Positions 1 to 5,245 of a stretch of 5,245 bases of DNA are shown here, piece by piece. The position numbers and the translations under genes are program-made. A model generated the notes under the pieces. The model did no database searches, was not told the DNA's origin, and saw only the letters and a program-made list of their open reading frames with translations. The stretch is taken from contig PUOB01000433.1 of NCBI GenBank assembly GCA_003551985.1, positions 1-5,245 on the forward strand, given 5' to 3'. Numbering within the stretch: the first letter of the stretch is position 1; the number at the start of each line of letters is the position of its first letter. The DNA is from Desulfobacteraceae bacterium (GTDB taxonomy: Bacteria > Desulfobacterota > Desulfobacteria > Desulfobacterales > Desulfosalsimonadaceae).

Positions 1-30
1 GCCATCCTGGAAGTCCTGGTTGCGGGATAG
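1..30 (+). CDS. argF: 3' end of probable ornithine carbamoyltransferase (argF), truncated by the window edge
   Basis: Frame 1 reads A-I-L-E-V-L-V-A-G and then a TAG stop at 28-30. This resembles the usual end of anabolic ornithine carbamoyltransferases, where an 'HAQKAI' helix is followed by a few hydrophobic residues. The enzyme makes citrulline from ornithine and carbamoyl phosphate, the step just before ArgG. The gene lies 43 bases upstream of argG in the same direction, as expected for an argF-argG-argH cluster. Only nine residues are visible, so the call rests mostly on context; another gene ending in a similar helix cannot be excluded. Confidence 0.55.
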   Translation, partial: AILEVLVAG

Positions 31-62
31 CGGTCATGCGTTTTAAAGCGGACATTTTTATA

Positions 63-67
63 AGGAG
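63..67 (+). promoter_or_regulatory. Shine-Dalgarno site of argG
   Basis: AGGAG lies six bases before the TTG at 74-76. It is the strongest ribosome binding site in the 43-base gap and decides in favour of the TTG start, because no in-frame ATG or GTG exists near the beginning of the conserved ArgG domain. Confidence 0.75.
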
Positions 68-73
68 TATCTT

Positions 74-1285
74 TTGACTAACGACGTTAAAAAAGTGGTG
101 CTGGCATATTCAGGGGGATTGGATACCTCTGTTATTCTCAAGTGGCTGATTGAAACCTATCAATGCGAGGTGATCGCTTTTTCAGCGGATATCGGCCTGG
201 CGGAGGAACTGGATAATGTGGAGGAAAAGGCCCTAAAAACCGGGGCGAGCAAAGTCTATATCGACGACTTGAAGGAGGACTTTGTTTCAAACTATGTTTT
301 TCCCGCGTTTCGCGCCAATGCCATCTACGAGGGACAATACCTCCTGGGGACGTCCCTTGCGCGGCCCCTCATCGCCAGGCGCCAGATGGAAATCGCGGCG
401 GAGCAGGGGGCGGATGCCGTCAGCCACGGGGCGACGGGGAAGGGAAACGACCAGGTGCGCTTCGAGCTGTCTTATTATGCCATCGACCCGCATATCAAGG
501 TTATCTCTCCGTGGCGGCAATGGGATCTCAATTCCAGGAGCGCGCTTATGGCCTTTGCCCGAGATCATGGGATACCGGTTGTATCCACGAAGGAAAAGCC
601 TTACAGCACGGATCGTAACCTTCTTCATATAAGCTACGAAGGGGGTATTTTGGAGGATCCATGGAATCCCCCCCCGGAAGACATGTTTACCCTGTCCGTA
701 TCGCCCCGGAACGCGCCGGATGAACCGGAGATCATCGATATTGATTTTGCTTCGGGCGACCCCGTGGCCGTAAACGGCCAAGCACTGAGCCCTGCCGCTC
801 TTTTGGCGGAACTCAACCGCCTCGGCGGCAGGCACGGGATAGGGCGCTGCGATATCGTGGAAAACCGTTTCGTCGGCATGAAGTCCAGGGGCGTTTATGA
901 AACGCCCGGCGGTACGATCCTCCGGATCGCGCATATCAATATGGAATCGATAACCATGGATCGGGAAGTCATGCACATTCGTGATTCATTGATGCCCCGA
1001 TACGCCGAGATGATATACAACGGCTTCTGGTTTTCCCCCGAACGGGAACTCATGCAGACGATGATCGACCAGACCCAGAAGAATGTCAGCGGTAGGGTCC
1101 GCCTTGAGCTTTACAAGGGAAACTGCCGGGTTGTCGGTCGGCGCTCGGAACATTCTCTCTACAGCGAGGAATTCGCTACATTCGAGGACGACGCGGTTTT
1201 TCACCAGAAGGACGCAGAGGGCTTTATCCGCCTGAACGCCCTGAGACTCCGCATACGCAAGCTTATGGAGCAAGTGGGAAAGTAA
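74..1285 (+). CDS. argG: Argininosuccinate synthase
   Basis: The enzyme is cytoplasmic and joins citrulline and aspartate, using ATP, to give argininosuccinate, the penultimate step of arginine synthesis. The 403-residue length is normal for the bacterial type of about 400 residues. The N-terminal ATP-pyrophosphatase loop AYSGGLDTS sits at residues 11-19, and the second family signature, [12 protein letters not shown], at 119-130. The conserved stretch 'SPWRQWDL' and the C-terminal '[11 protein letters not shown]' and '[12 protein letters not shown]' regions are also present, so the protein appears intact. It starts with TTG, supported by AGGAG six bases upstream and by the first signature beginning at residue 11. 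It lies between the argF tail and argH, consistent with one arginine operon. No ARG-box-like operator was recognised upstream, but the leader in view is short. Confidence 0.97.
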   Translation: MTNDVKKVVLAYSGGLDTSVILKWLIETYQCEVIAFSADIGLAEELDNVEEKALKTGASKVYIDDLKEDFVSNYVFPAFRANAIYEGQYLLGTSLARPLIARRQMEIAAEQGADAVSHGATGKGNDQVRFELSYYAIDPHIKVISPWRQWDLNSRSALMAFARDHGIPVVSTKEKPYSTDRNLLHISYEGGILEDPWNPPPEDMFTLSVSPRNAPDEPEIIDIDFASGDPVAVNGQALSPAALLAELNRLGGRHGIGRCDIVENRFVGMKSRGVYETPGGTILRIAHINMESITMDREVMHIRDSLMPRYAEMIYNGFWFSPERELMQTMIDQTQKNVSGRVRLELYKGNCRVVGRRSEHSLYSEEFATFEDDAVFHQKDAEGFIRLNALRLRIRKLMEQVGK

Positions 1286-1340
1286 GCGGAAAAAGGCATC
1301 GGGGCGGTTGAGACGAAACCCATACACGCGGAATGATAAA

Positions 1341-2717
1341 ATGAGCCAGAAACCATGGGACGGGCGGTTTTCCGAGACAACGGACATTGCAGTGGAAGCC
1401 TTCACCGCCTCGATCGATTTTGACCGGCACCTGTATCAATACGACATCGACGGCAGCATCGCCCATTGCCGAACTCTTGCGCATGCCGGAATTTTAACCG
1501 ACGAGGAGGCCGGCGAGCTGATACGGGGCCTCGAGGCGGTCCGCGACGAGATCGAAAAGGGCGCTTTTGAATACACGGACAGCCTTGAAGATATCCACAT
1601 GCATATCGAACACCGGCTTTCCGCCCATGTCGGGGACCTTGCCAGAAAGCTGCACACCGCAAGGAGCCGCAACGACCAGATTGCCCTGGATACGCGGCTT
1701 TATGTGAAAGACCAGGGACAGCGGATTGTCGGCCAGCTCAATGATCTCTGCCGGGTGCTGGCCGACCTGGCCGAAAGCCACATCGACGTGGTCATGCCCG
1801 GGTATACCCATCTGCAGCGGGCCCAGCCGGTGTTGTTCGCCCACCATCTGATGGCCTATTTCGAGATGTTTTTAAGGGACAGGGAGCGCTTTGCGGACTG
1901 CCTCGGGCGGACCGACGTGATGCCCCTGGGCAGTGCGGCCCTTGCCGGGACGACCTATTCCCTTGACCGCTCCTACACGGCCCGCTTGCTCGGGTTTTCC
2001 AGGGTTTCGGAAAACAGCATGGATGCGGTGTCCGACAGGGATTTTATCATGGAAGCGCTTTCCTGCGCCAGCATCTGTATGGTCCACCTCTCGCGCTTTT
2101 CAGAGGAGCTGGTTGTCTGGTCGTCCGCTGAATTTTCCTTTGTCGACCTGCCGGATGCGTTCTGTACCGGATCGAGCATCATGCCCCAGAAGAAAACCCC
2201 GGATATTCCCGAGTTGGTACGCGGCAAGGCGGGCCGGGTATTCGGCGATCTGACCGCCATATTGACGCTTATGAAATCGCTTCCCCTGGCGTATAACCGG
2301 GACATGCAGGAAGACAAAAAACCCCTGATGGATACGGTCGATACCCTGCAGGCATGTCTCGACATATACACCCGGATGCTGCCGAAAATACGGATCAACC
2401 GGGAAATAACGGAAAAGGCGGCCGAAAGGGGATACCTGAACGCCACGGACATGGCCGACTACCTGGTTGAAAAGGGGATGCCCTTTCGCGAGGCGCACGC
2501 ATGCGTGGGCAAAGCGGTCGCCTATGCGCTGGGAGAGAAAAAAGAACTCCACGAAATGGACCTTGAAGAATTGAGGTTTTTTTCAACCCTGATTGAAGAT
2601 GATATTTACCCGGCATTGTCTGTCAAGCAGATGATCGATCGCCGGAAAACATACGGCGGCACCGCCGCGCAAAATGTCCGGGAAGCGATTGCGCGTGCCC
2701 GGGATAAGCTTTCATAA
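1341..2717 (+). CDS. argH: Argininosuccinate lyase
   Basis: The enzyme splits argininosuccinate into arginine and fumarate, the last step of arginine synthesis, and belongs to the fumarase/aspartase superfamily of homotetramers. From the ATG at 1341 it is 458 residues, the usual family length, and opens with the typical 'KPWDGRF'. HTARSRNDQ is at residues 105-113. GYTHLQRAQPV contains T156-H157, the general-acid region. The mobile catalytic loop GSSIMPQKK starts at G277, with the catalytic serine among S278/S279. The next residue is T286, where the family signature normally has Asn. A longer reading from a TTG at 1308 adds 11 residues that do not resemble ArgH, so ATG 1341 was preferred although its ribosome binding site (GGA about ten bases upstream) is weak. 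argG ends 55 bases upstream, and translation probably follows from the same transcript. Confidence 0.96.
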   Translation: MSQKPWDGRFSETTDIAVEAFTASIDFDRHLYQYDIDGSIAHCRTLAHAGILTDEEAGELIRGLEAVRDEIEKGAFEYTDSLEDIHMHIEHRLSAHVGDLARKLHTARSRNDQIALDTRLYVKDQGQRIVGQLNDLCRVLADLAESHIDVVMPGYTHLQRAQPVLFAHHLMAYFEMFLRDRERFADCLGRTDVMPLGSAALAGTTYSLDRSYTARLLGFSRVSENSMDAVSDRDFIMEALSCASICMVHLSRFSEELVVWSSAEFSFVDLPDAFCTGSSIMPQKKTPDIPELVRGKAGRVFGDLTAILTLMKSLPLAYNRDMQEDKKPLMDTVDTLQACLDIYTRMLPKIRINREITEKAAERGYLNATDMADYLVEKGMPFREAHACVGKAVAYALGEKKELHEMDLEELRFFSTLIEDDIYPALSVKQMIDRRKTYGGTAAQNVREAIARARDKLS

Positions 2718-2753
2718 CGCAGATCTTGAACTTTTTTCAAAGCCGTCTAAAAC

Positions 2754-2780
2754 CGACTTTTTACGAGACTATCAAAATTG
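2754..2780 (+). repeat. AT-rich direct repeat, copy A
   Basis: This 27-base unit matches 2893-2919 at 22 of 27 positions without gaps. Both copies contain TTTTTACGA and end in TCAAAATTG. The two copies bracket the hairpin core, with 112 bases between them. Confidence 0.75.
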
Positions 2781-2792
2781 ACGACTTCGTAA
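2778..2792 (+). repeat. Left arm of inverted repeat bounding the element
   Basis: TTGACGACTTCGTAA is the reverse complement of bases 2900-2914 at 14 of 15 positions. The arms enclose a 137-base segment (2778-2914) containing all three hairpins, as expected for the terminal inverted repeats of a small non-autonomous element. No duplicated target site could be identified with confidence. Confidence 0.65.
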
Positions 2793-2794
2793 TG

Positions 2795-2873
2795 GTAGGG
2801 GCGAATTATCATTCGCCCGCCATAAGGGCGAAAGATTTTTCGCCCCTACAAACGATACCCGGCACCGTTTGTA
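2795..2873. repeat. Triple-hairpin palindromic repeat (MITE-like or intergenic repeat core)
   Basis: Hairpin 1 is GGGCGAAT/ATTCGCCC at 2799-2818, an 8-bp stem with a 4-base loop. Hairpin 2 is GGGCGAAA/TTTCGCCC at 2826-2845, with the same geometry. Hairpin 3 is TACAAACG/CGTTTGTA, pairing 2847-2854 with 2866-2873. In addition, GTAGGGGCGAA at 2795-2805 pairs perfectly with TTCGCCCCTAC at 2839-2849, so hairpins 1 and 2 sit inside one larger dyad of 55 bases. Such regular nested symmetry is typical of dispersed palindromic repeats. Genome-wide copy number cannot be judged here, but bases 2826-2843 recur near-identically at 5222-5239. Confidence 0.8.
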
Positions 2874-2892
2874 AATTCGGGGGTAAACGTGA

Positions 2893-2919
2893 CGATTTTT
2901 TACGAAGCCGTCAAAATTG
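2893..2919 (+). repeat. AT-rich direct repeat, copy B
   Basis: This is the partner of the 2754-2780 unit, with 22 of 27 identical. It overlaps the right arm of the bounding inverted repeat and ends only six bases before the AGGAG of the lipoprotein gene. The element therefore abuts, and probably supplies, the 5' untranslated region of that gene. Confidence 0.75.
2900..2914 (-). repeat. Right arm of inverted repeat bounding the element
   Basis: TTACGAAGCCGTCAA pairs with the left arm at 2778-2792, with 14 of 15 positions complementary. Confidence 0.65.
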
Positions 2920-2943
2920 TTATCAGGAGAAGCGAAAGGCTCC

Positions 2944-3414
2944 ATGAAAAGCGCTATCAATCTCCCTGAAAAATCCTTTTGGATCCGCGCCGGCCTTTTT
3001 GTTTTGGTTTTTCTGTTGTTGTTTGCGGCGGGATGCGGCAGAAAAACCCCGCCCGTACCCCCGGATCCTCCCCGGCTGCCGGAGATCGTGGACGCACGGA
3101 TTGAAAATCAACACGGGCATGTAGCGCTGTCATGGATGATTGCTGAAGAAAGCGGGGCGGGCCGCGGGCATGTCGCCGGATTTTATGTGTACCGGGCGGA
3201 TGTCAGCCCGATGCTCGCGGATTGCGGCAGTTGCCCGCGCAATTACCGCCAGGTGGCCAGCGTTCCTTTTCGGGACGGCCGCGACAATCCTGAACGATGG
3301 TACCTGAAAGATTATCCGCCGCCGCAGACCGCCAGTTTCTATAAAATACGAAGCTTCCGGGCCTCGGGCGCGGCCGGTCCGGAATCCGAAGCCATCGGCG
3401 TTGTTGTTGAATAG
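2944..3414 (+). CDS. Small lipoprotein with fibronectin-III-like domain
   Basis: This 156-residue protein has a lipoprotein signal: a charged N-terminus to R15, a hydrophobic segment at about 16-29, and the lipobox A-A-G-C with C31 as the lipidated residue. The mature protein begins CGRKTPPVPP, a proline-rich linker, with Gly at +2, so there is no Asp inner-membrane retention signal. Residues about 46-155 show the strand pattern of a fibronectin type III fold ('HVALSW', 'GFYVYRA', 'FYKIRSF'), with a CGSC motif at 94-97. Its role is unknown; an envelope function is inferred. The ATG at 2944 was chosen because the signal peptide then has normal length. AGGAG lies 14 bases upstream and AAAGG four bases upstream, so the binding site is not ideal. 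An upstream in-frame TTG (2917) lies inside the repeat. The gene ends three bases before folK, suggesting translational coupling. Confidence 0.85.
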   Translation: MKSAINLPEKSFWIRAGLFVLVFLLLFAAGCGRKTPPVPPDPPRLPEIVDARIENQHGHVALSWMIAEESGAGRGHVAGFYVYRADVSPMLADCGSCPRNYRQVASVPFRDGRDNPERWYLKDYPPPQTASFYKIRSFRASGAAGPESEAIGVVVE

Positions 3415-3417
3415 GAC

Positions 3418-3921
3418 ATGACCAATACGGCATATATATCGGTGGGGTCCAACATCGGCGACCGCATGGGGCACTGCAAAAGGGCCGTCGAATGGATGGA
3501 CGGCAGGCAAGGCATCCGGGTGGCCGCCCATTCCCGTTATTATTTCACGGAACCCGTGGGGTTTCTGGACCAGCCATGGTTTGTCAACGCGGTTTTCGCC
3601 GTCGAAACCCGCCTGGCCCCGTTTGCCCTGCTGGAGATCATGCAGCTTGCGCAGCGCCGCCACGGCAGAAAAAAAAGTGCGCTGCGCTTTGGTCCGAGAG
3701 TTTTAGACCTTGATATCCTTTTTTATAATGATATGATCATGGACGATCCCGGGCTTGTGATTCCGCATCCCCGGCTTGTCGAGCGACGGTTTGTGCTTGA
3801 GCCGTTATGTGATATTGCCCCGGCGCTGATTCATCCGGGCCTTGGGGTTTCGGCATGCGAACTGCTGGCCGGTCTGCCCCGGAACGGACCGGGCTGTGTG
3901 CCGGTGGGATGGACTCAATAA
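3418..3921 (+). CDS. folK: 2-amino-4-hydroxy-6-hydroxymethyldihydropteridine pyrophosphokinase (HPPK)
   Basis: The enzyme transfers pyrophosphate from ATP to 6-hydroxymethyl-7,8-dihydropterin, which then becomes the substrate of dihydropteroate synthase in folate synthesis. It is cytoplasmic. The 167 residues match the single-domain family. It opens with SVGSNIGDR (8-16), has the pterin-binding region '[12 protein letters not shown]' (48-59), and carries the signature [13 protein letters not shown] (91-103) with the two magnesium-binding aspartates D97 and D99. '[14 protein letters not shown]' follows at 115-130. The ATG lies three bases after the lipoprotein stop and lacks a well-spaced Shine-Dalgarno sequence, so translation probably depends on ribosomes finishing the upstream gene. 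No folP or folB is in view, so it is not part of a folate operon here. Confidence 0.96.
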   Translation: MTNTAYISVGSNIGDRMGHCKRAVEWMDGRQGIRVAAHSRYYFTEPVGFLDQPWFVNAVFAVETRLAPFALLEIMQLAQRRHGRKKSALRFGPRVLDLDILFYNDMIMDDPGLVIPHPRLVERRFVLEPLCDIAPALIHPGLGVSACELLAGLPRNGPGCVPVGWTQ

Positions 3922-3939
3922 ACCGCAACCATACATCTC

Positions 3940-3944
3940 AGGAG
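3940..3944 (+). promoter_or_regulatory. Shine-Dalgarno site of the transaldolase gene
   Basis: AGGAG lies eight bases before the ATG at 3953. It settles the start, since the same frame is open back to 3842 inside folK. Confidence 0.8.
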
Positions 3945-3952
3945 AACCGGAT

Positions 3953-4597
3953 ATGAAGTTTTTTATTGATACGGCGGACGTGGATGAGATCCGGGATGCC
4001 CATGCAATGGGTATGGTGGACGGGGTCACGACAAACCCGACGTTGATTGCAAAATCCGGGCGGGATTTCCGGGAAGTCGTCACCGAAATCTGCGATATCG
4101 TAGACGGCCCCGTAAGCGCGGAAGCCGTAAGCCTGGACGCGCCCGGCATGATCGCTGAAGCCCGTGATCTTGCAAAGATCCATAACAACATCGTGGTCAA
4201 AATTCCCATGACGGTGGACGGGCTGAAAGCGGTGGGCGTCCTTTCGGCGGAAGGGATTGCCACCAATGTCACGCTGGTGTTTTCTTCTCTCCAGGCACTG
4301 ATGGCCGCCAAAGCGGGCGCCGCTTATGTAAGTCCGTTTGTGGGCCGGCTGGATGACCTGTCTTCTGACGGCATGGAGGTTGTCGAACAGATCGTGACCA
4401 TCTATGACAACTACGGATTTCAGACGGAAATCATCGTTGCCAGTGTCCGTAATCCGATACACGTGCTCGAATCTGCGCTGTTGGGAGCCGATATCGCCAC
4501 AATCCCTTACGACGTGATCAAAAAGCTGGCGTCCCACCCGCTCACGGACAAGGGGATCGCGTCTTTCCTGGCGGACTGGGATAAACGCAGGAAGTAA
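3953..4597 (+). CDS. tal: Transaldolase, short single-domain (FSA-like) type
   Basis: The predicted reaction moves a dihydroxyacetone unit between sedoheptulose-7-phosphate and glyceraldehyde-3-phosphate, giving erythrose-4-phosphate and fructose-6-phosphate in the non-oxidative pentose phosphate pathway. The 214 residues fit the compact TIM-barrel subfamily, which is shorter than the roughly 315-residue TalB type. [13 protein letters not shown] opens the barrel, [14 protein letters not shown] is at 23-36, and the Schiff-base lysine is K83 in [20 protein letters not shown] (99-111) and [11 protein letters not shown] (125-135) complete the active site. F129 lies where fructose-6-phosphate aldolase has a catalytic Tyr, which favours transaldolase over aldolase. 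The start at 3953 is fixed by a strong ribosome binding site and by family length; the longer open frame from 3842 lies inside folK. It is 31 bases after folK and 24 before pgsA. Confidence 0.94.
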   Translation: MKFFIDTADVDEIRDAHAMGMVDGVTTNPTLIAKSGRDFREVVTEICDIVDGPVSAEAVSLDAPGMIAEARDLAKIHNNIVVKIPMTVDGLKAVGVLSAEGIATNVTLVFSSLQALMAAKAGAAYVSPFVGRLDDLSSDGMEVVEQIVTIYDNYGFQTEIIVASVRNPIHVLESALLGADIATIPYDVIKKLASHPLTDKGIASFLADWDKRRK

Positions 4598-4621
4598 CCC
4601 ATGGACTGAAAGGACGGGGCA

Positions 4622-5200
4622 ATGACGGAGGCGCCGCGGATTAAAGGAAAAATAAACCAGGTATTGCTGCACCCGAACAACCTTACCATGTTCCGGGTTT
4701 TAGCCGTGCCCCTGCTGATCGTGCTGCTTCTGTTTGACAACCGTCCGGTCGGCCTGCTGGCGGCAATCGTGTTTTCCGTTGCGGCTATAACGGATTATTT
4801 GGACGGCTATATTGCCCGCAGATACGGACTCACCTCCAATCTTGGCAAAATCCTGGACCCCCTGGCGGATAAATTGCTCATTTCAACGGCCTTTATCATG
4901 ATGATTGACCTGGGGCGCATACCGGCGTGGATCGTTTGCATTATTATCGGGCGGGAGCTTGCCATTACCGGTTTTCGAAACATCATAAGCGGCCACGGGG
5001 AGGATGCAGCGGCATCCATGCTGGGGAAATACAAGACCGTTTTCCAGATAGCGGCGGTCATCCCCCTGTTGATCCATTACCCGTATTTCGGCATCGATTT
5101 TAATACCGTGGGCAGCCTGCTGCTATGGGTTGCCCTTGTCTTTACCCTTTGGTCCGGGGTGGATTACATCGTCCGGTTCCGCAAGTATATCGATTATTAA
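4622..5200 (+). CDS. pgsA: CDP-diacylglycerol--glycerol-3-phosphate 3-phosphatidyltransferase
   Basis: This integral membrane enzyme makes phosphatidylglycerophosphate from CDP-diacylglycerol and glycerol-3-phosphate, the committed step to phosphatidylglycerol and cardiolipin. The 192-residue protein carries the complete CDP-alcohol phosphatidyltransferase motif: D58, D61-G62, A65-R66, G75, D79 and D83 in the invariant spacing. PgsA-type features include 'PNNLTMFRV' at the N-terminus, GREL..TGFR (110-119) and GKYKT..Q (135-142). Hydrophobic segments lie at about 26-38, 43-57, 85-95, 100-109, 140-153 and 163-180, fitting six membrane helices. AAAGGA seven bases before the ATG supports the start. 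The N-terminal lead before 'PNNLT' is some 15 residues longer than in many PgsA proteins. A phosphatidylserine or related synthase is less likely because of the GKYKT region. Confidence 0.93.
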   Translation: MTEAPRIKGKINQVLLHPNNLTMFRVLAVPLLIVLLLFDNRPVGLLAAIVFSVAAITDYLDGYIARRYGLTSNLGKILDPLADKLLISTAFIMMIDLGRIPAWIVCIIIGRELAITGFRNIISGHGEDAAASMLGKYKTVFQIAAVIPLLIHYPYFGIDFNTVGSLLLWVALVFTLWSGVDYIVRFRKYIDY

Positions 5201-5219
5201 AAAAGCCGCGCCAATTGCA

Positions 5220-5243
5220 GCGGGCGAAAGATCTTTCGCGCGC
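5220..5243. repeat. Near-palindrome after pgsA, partial copy of the intergenic repeat
   Basis: GCGAAAGATCTTTCGC at 5224-5239 is a perfect palindrome. Extended to 5220-5243 it pairs at 11 of 12 positions per arm. Bases 5222-5239 match 2826-2843 of the upstream triple-hairpin element at 17 of 18 positions, with a single T/C difference. It begins 19 bases after the pgsA stop. It may be a dispersed repeat copy, a transcription terminator stem, or both; the window ends before any T-run could be seen. Confidence 0.65.
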
Positions 5244-5245
5244 AA

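Larger units (their letters stand above)
2718..2943. other. Repeat-filled intergenic region between argH and the lipoprotein gene
   Basis: These 226 bases show no convincing gene. They hold a core of three adjacent hairpins, flanked by imperfect copies of an AT-rich unit in direct and inverted orientation; a shorter degenerate copy of the unit occurs at about 2731-2752. No hairpin is followed by a T-run, so no classic rho-independent terminator is visible for argFGH. No well-spaced pair of -35 and -10 boxes was found. The region marks the break between the arginine genes and the downstream cluster. It probably contains the promoter of the latter, but its position cannot be given. Confidence 0.7.

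Noticed and set aside
287..976. 229-codon open frame on the minus strand opposite argG
   Set aside because: The protein has no recognisable motif and lies entirely antisense to a well-conserved enzyme; it is a by-product of the codon usage of argG.
1308..1340. N-terminal extension of ArgH from a TTG start
   Set aside because: The 11 extra residues do not resemble ArgH, and the family normally starts close to KPWDGRF, which fits the ATG at 1341.
2726..2753. Promoter from TTGAAC and TAAAAC just after argH
   Set aside because: The spacing of 16 is acceptable, but both boxes are weak and AT-rich repeats make chance matches likely.
2778..2812. Promoter built from TTGACG (2778-2783) and TATCAT (2807-2812)
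   Set aside because: Both boxes match consensus well, but the spacer is 23 bases, too long for a standard sigma-70 promoter, and the sequences are part of the repeat.
2926..2943. Hairpin GGAG/CTCC covering the lipoprotein ribosome binding site
   Set aside because: It has only four base pairs with a 10-base loop, too weak to claim as a regulatory structure.
2726..2947. Possible 73-codon gene in the argH-lipoprotein gap
   Set aside because: The frame starts with a TTG, runs through the hairpin repeats and overlaps the lipoprotein start; the translation resembles no protein and reflects the repeats.
3842..3952. Longer transaldolase frame starting inside folK
   Set aside because: It overlaps the folK coding region in another frame. 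The ATG at 3953 has a strong ribosome binding site and gives the standard family length.
3938..4672. 244-codon open frame on the minus strand opposite the transaldolase gene
   Set aside because: The composition is rich in His, Arg and Asp with no domain pattern, and it is fully explained by the gene on the other strand.

Overview
The window looks like a chromosomal housekeeping segment from a Desulfobacterota (former Deltaproteobacteria) bacterium, most likely of the Desulfobacterales type. This is inferred from three things: the argF-argG-argH order followed by a small lipoprotein and folK, the character of the proteins, and the style of the intergenic repeats. No rRNA or other marker gene is present to fix the taxonomy. 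All genes lie on the + strand.

Left part (1-2717), arginine biosynthesis. The last ten codons (stop included) of a probable argF (ornithine carbamoyltransferase) end at base 30. A complete argG (argininosuccinate synthase, TTG start) and a complete argH (argininosuccinate lyase) follow. Together they would convert ornithine through citrulline and argininosuccinate to arginine plus fumarate. Gaps are short (43 and 55 bases) and no terminator is seen between them, which suggests one operon.

Middle (2718-2943). This 226-base non-coding stretch is built of repeats. A core of three adjacent hairpins is bracketed by imperfect direct and inverted copies of a short AT-rich unit. It resembles a small non-autonomous (MITE-like) or intergenic palindromic repeat element. 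One hairpin arm recurs almost exactly at the right end of the window, just after pgsA.

Right part (2944-5200). Four closely spaced genes follow: a small lipoprotein with a fibronectin-III-like body, folK (folate pathway HPPK), a short single-domain transaldolase, and pgsA (phosphatidylglycerophosphate synthase). Gaps of 3, 31 and 24 bases suggest co-transcription, although the four products serve unrelated tasks (envelope, folate, pentose phosphates, phospholipid).

I found no sign of a new defence, mobile or biosynthetic system. The points most worth checking are the repeat element with its second partial copy, an Asn-to-Thr change in the otherwise canonical ArgH signature loop, and a CxxC motif in the lipoprotein.
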